From JAGNLV01 sp964612145 (GTDB taxonomy: Bacteria; Zixibacteria; MSB-5A5; GN15; FEB-12), in contig CAZTBP010000013.1 of assembly GCA_964612145.1 (NCBI GenBank), positions 1 through 64,000 of the forward strand: a stretch of 64,000 bases of DNA, in the 5' to 3' direction. This document shows, piece by piece, positions 62,619 to 64,000 of the stretch; the first letter of the stretch is position 1, and the number at the start of each line of letters is the position of its first letter. Under the pieces are notes generated by a model. It was given only the letters and a program-made list of their open reading frames with translations, searched no databases and was not told the DNA's origin. Made by a program: the position numbers and the translations under genes.

Positions 62619-63113
62619 ATGAAACGGAAAAAAATCGAACCCGGCTCGGGACAGGAATCAGTGTGGGATTACCCCCGTCCCCCAGCCCTCGAAGACACCG
62701 GCAGGAACATTAGGATCATATTCAACGGCGTCACCATCGCCCGGACCAATCGGGCCAAACGAGTACTCGAGACCAGCCACCCGCCCGTCTATTACATTCC
62801 CCCACAGGATATCGCGTCCAATGTCCTGGAAGCCGTTCCCGGAACCTCCTGGTGCGAATGGAAAGGCAAGGCTCGCTACTTCAATGTTCGCGTCGGCAAC
62901 TCCGTCGCCGAGCGGGCCGCCTGGTCATACCCGTCGCCCAGCGAACGCTTCGCTTTACTGCGCGACTCTATCGCCTTTTATCCGAGCTGCATGGATGCCT
63001 GTTATGTCGACAGCGAACAGGTCCGGGCCCAGGACGGCGATTTCTACGGCGGCTGGATCACCTCGGACATTGTCGGACCGTTCAAAGGTGGCCCGGACAC
63101 CCTCGGCTGGTAA
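62619..63113 (+). CDS. DUF427 domain protein
   Basis: A 164-residue soluble protein of the DUF427 family: ESVWDYPRPPALEDTGRNIRIIF opening (here split as ESVWDYPRPPALE and RNIRIIFNG), TNRAKRVLETSHPPVYYIPP, SWCEWKGKARYFNV, AAWSYPSPSE and FYPSCMDACYVD. Function unknown; the conserved Tyr, His and Cys suggest ligand binding. AAAGGAGG stands nine bases before the ATG at 62619. Confidence 0.85.
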   Translation: MKRKKIEPGSGQESVWDYPRPPALEDTGRNIRIIFNGVTIARTNRAKRVLETSHPPVYYIPPQDIASNVLEAVPGTSWCEWKGKARYFNVRVGNSVAERAAWSYPSPSERFALLRDSIAFYPSCMDACYVDSEQVRAQDGDFYGGWITSDIVGPFKGGPDTLGW

Positions 63114-63134
63114 GATCGTAGCGCCTCGCCATAG

Positions 63135-63168
63135 GAAAGGCCCGCTCGCGACTGCGAACAGGCCTTTC
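63135..63168. terminator. Convergent terminator
   Basis: GAAAGGCC (63135-63142) and GGCCTTTC (63161-63168) pair around an 18-base loop that has a small inner hairpin, followed by TCTATTAAA. It lies between the DUF427 gene and the next convergent gene. Confidence 0.6.
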
Positions 63169-63190
63169 TCTATTAAATCACGATAGCTCC

Positions 63191-64000
63191 TTACGGACAC
63201 GGTACCGGCGGCGGACCACCCCTGAAGAGATAGTCGACCAGCGCCGTCAGATCTGAGACATTGACCGTCCCATCACCGTTGACGTCCGCTTCCGGCAGAC
63301 ACGGTGGTGTCGGACCGCCTCGGAAGAGGTAATCGACCAGATTTGTAAGATCAGAGACGTTAAGTGTCCCGTCATGATTAGCGTCTCCCCGCAGTACACA
63401 GCAGGAGGCCCGTGGCACATGCACCAAATACCCATACCCGTTCGTTTCACTGCTGTGAGCTTCGGCCGAATCGACCATGCCGTTAGTCGGATCACTGGTA
63501 CCACTATTCGTCGTCACCCAGCGATCCCAGACATCCGGACTCGCATTATCAAACTGGAACCGGAATGGACTGAAAATAGCGTTCGTGCAGGTCGGATCCC
63601 ACCACGAGACATACCAGTCCGTGCCAACCTTATGGACCGCATGTGTCCAGCCGACCGGCTCAACCCAGTTACTATAATTGCCGGCAATACTGTCATGCGT
63701 GCGAACGTGGAAATCACACCGTCCCGTACCACCGCCCGGCGTCACATCATACCAGTACGTCGGCGGATGCGTAGGATTAGTTCCGCCCTGCGGCTCACAT
63801 TCAACCTTATCAGCCGTGTCCGGGCATATCACCAGGGCCGCCTCGATCACCGGGTATACAACTCCGCCGCCCCACGGCGCGTAGTCGGTACCCCGGTTCA
63901 TCCCGAGGAAATTGCCGAGGATATTCGCATTGTACGGGTAATTGATCACCTCCACCGGACCGGTCATACCCGGCAGCGTCATCACCTGGCACTGATACGG
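63191..64000 (-). CDS. Secreted protein with two dockerin-like modules (5' part missing)
   Basis: The frame stays open to the right edge, so this is the C-terminal 270 residues of a larger secreted protein. The visible body (WGGGVVYPVIEAALVICP, FHVRTHDSIAGNYSNW, WDPTCTNAIFSPFRF) is beta-rich and unassigned. The end holds two complete dockerin-like calcium modules: DANHDGTLNVSDLTNLVDYLF and DVNGDGTVNVSDLTALVDYLF, each followed by RGG-P (quoted as separate halves in part). These are the best-preserved copies in the window. The N-terminal part and the function cannot be read here. Confidence 0.8.
   Translation of the reverse strand, partial: PYQCQVMTLPGMTGPVEVINYPYNANILGNFLGMNRGTDYAPWGGGVVYPVIEAALVICPDTADKVECEPQGGTNPTHPPTYWYDVTPGGGTGRCDFHVRTHDSIAGNYSNWVEPVGWTHAVHKVGTDWYVSWWDPTCTNAIFSPFRFQFDNASPDVWDRWVTTNSGTSDPTNGMVDSAEAHSSETNGYGYLVHVPRASCCVLRGDANHDGTLNVSDLTNLVDYLFRGGPTPPCLPEADVNGDGTVNVSDLTALVDYLFRGGPPPVPCP

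Overview
The window looks like a chromosome segment from a bacterium of the FCB superphylum, most plausibly a candidate-phylum lineage such as Zixibacteria. The reasons are the recurring C-terminal modules with a dockerin-like calcium loop followed by DLTYLVDYLFRGG (five or more copies, in four genes), Bacteroidetes/Chlorobi-style C-terminal sorting segments containing NYPNPFNP or NHPNPFN, a short RpoD of 284 residues, and many secreted repeat proteins and multihaem cytochromes. This assignment is an inference from protein style, not from an rRNA gene, since none is present.

Layout. (1) 1-11.9 kb is an accessory region, visibly richer in A+T than the rest. It ends in a tyrosine recombinase next to the 3' end of a tRNA-Leu(CAG) gene and carries an unusual one-strand cassette: a small membrane protein, a GrpE-like factor, a DnaK without the helical lid, a VWA protein with a possible degenerate J-like N-terminus, a large membrane protein with duplicated helical modules and a LecA-like lectin domain, two lipoproteins, three proteins without recognised function and a 48-residue peptide made only of four DnaJ-type zinc knuckles. 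I regard this as the best candidate for an undescribed system. (2) 12-17 kb holds envelope-glycan genes (AftA-like GT-C transferase, a second polytopic protein, a C5-epimerase-like lipoprotein). (3) 17-20 kb holds RpoD and an HtrA protease. (4) 20-24.3 kb is a compact operon: class II aldolase, an aminotransferase-fold protein lacking its catalytic lysine, folB, folK, deoxynucleoside kinase, panB. (5) 24.5-25.7 kb is an encapsulin plus encapsulated-ferritin iron-storage operon. (6) 26-30.8 kb has a TPR membrane protein, a kinase-pseudokinase fusion and a sorted secreted protein. (7) 31-34 kb is an overlapping pair of active and inactive HtrA paralogues. (8) 34-38 kb is an envelope-stress operon: ECF sigma factor and three envelope proteins. 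(9) 38-46.5 kb holds secreted proteins, including a 36-copy thrombospondin type 3 repeat protein and a pappalysin-like protease. (10) 46.8-59 kb is mixed housekeeping (acyl-CoA dehydrogenase, FAD oxidoreductase, GDPD, UDG-like protein, porin, AI-2E family transporter) with a five-haem surface cytochrome. (11) 59-62.5 kb is a three-gene quinone/cytochrome redox complex (HybA-like, HybB-like, 13-haem cytochrome) behind a striking CRP/FNR-type operator region. A DUF427 protein and the 3' part of another dockerin-tailed secreted protein close the window.

Taken together the window describes a diderm with a c-type-cytochrome-based, probably anaerobic or facultative electron transport chain, large investment in envelope quality control (three HtrA-like proteins, ECF module) and a secreted protein set that carries two distinct C-terminal tag types. 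Strong Shine-Dalgarno motifs precede most genes; where they decide a start codon, I moved the start accordingly.
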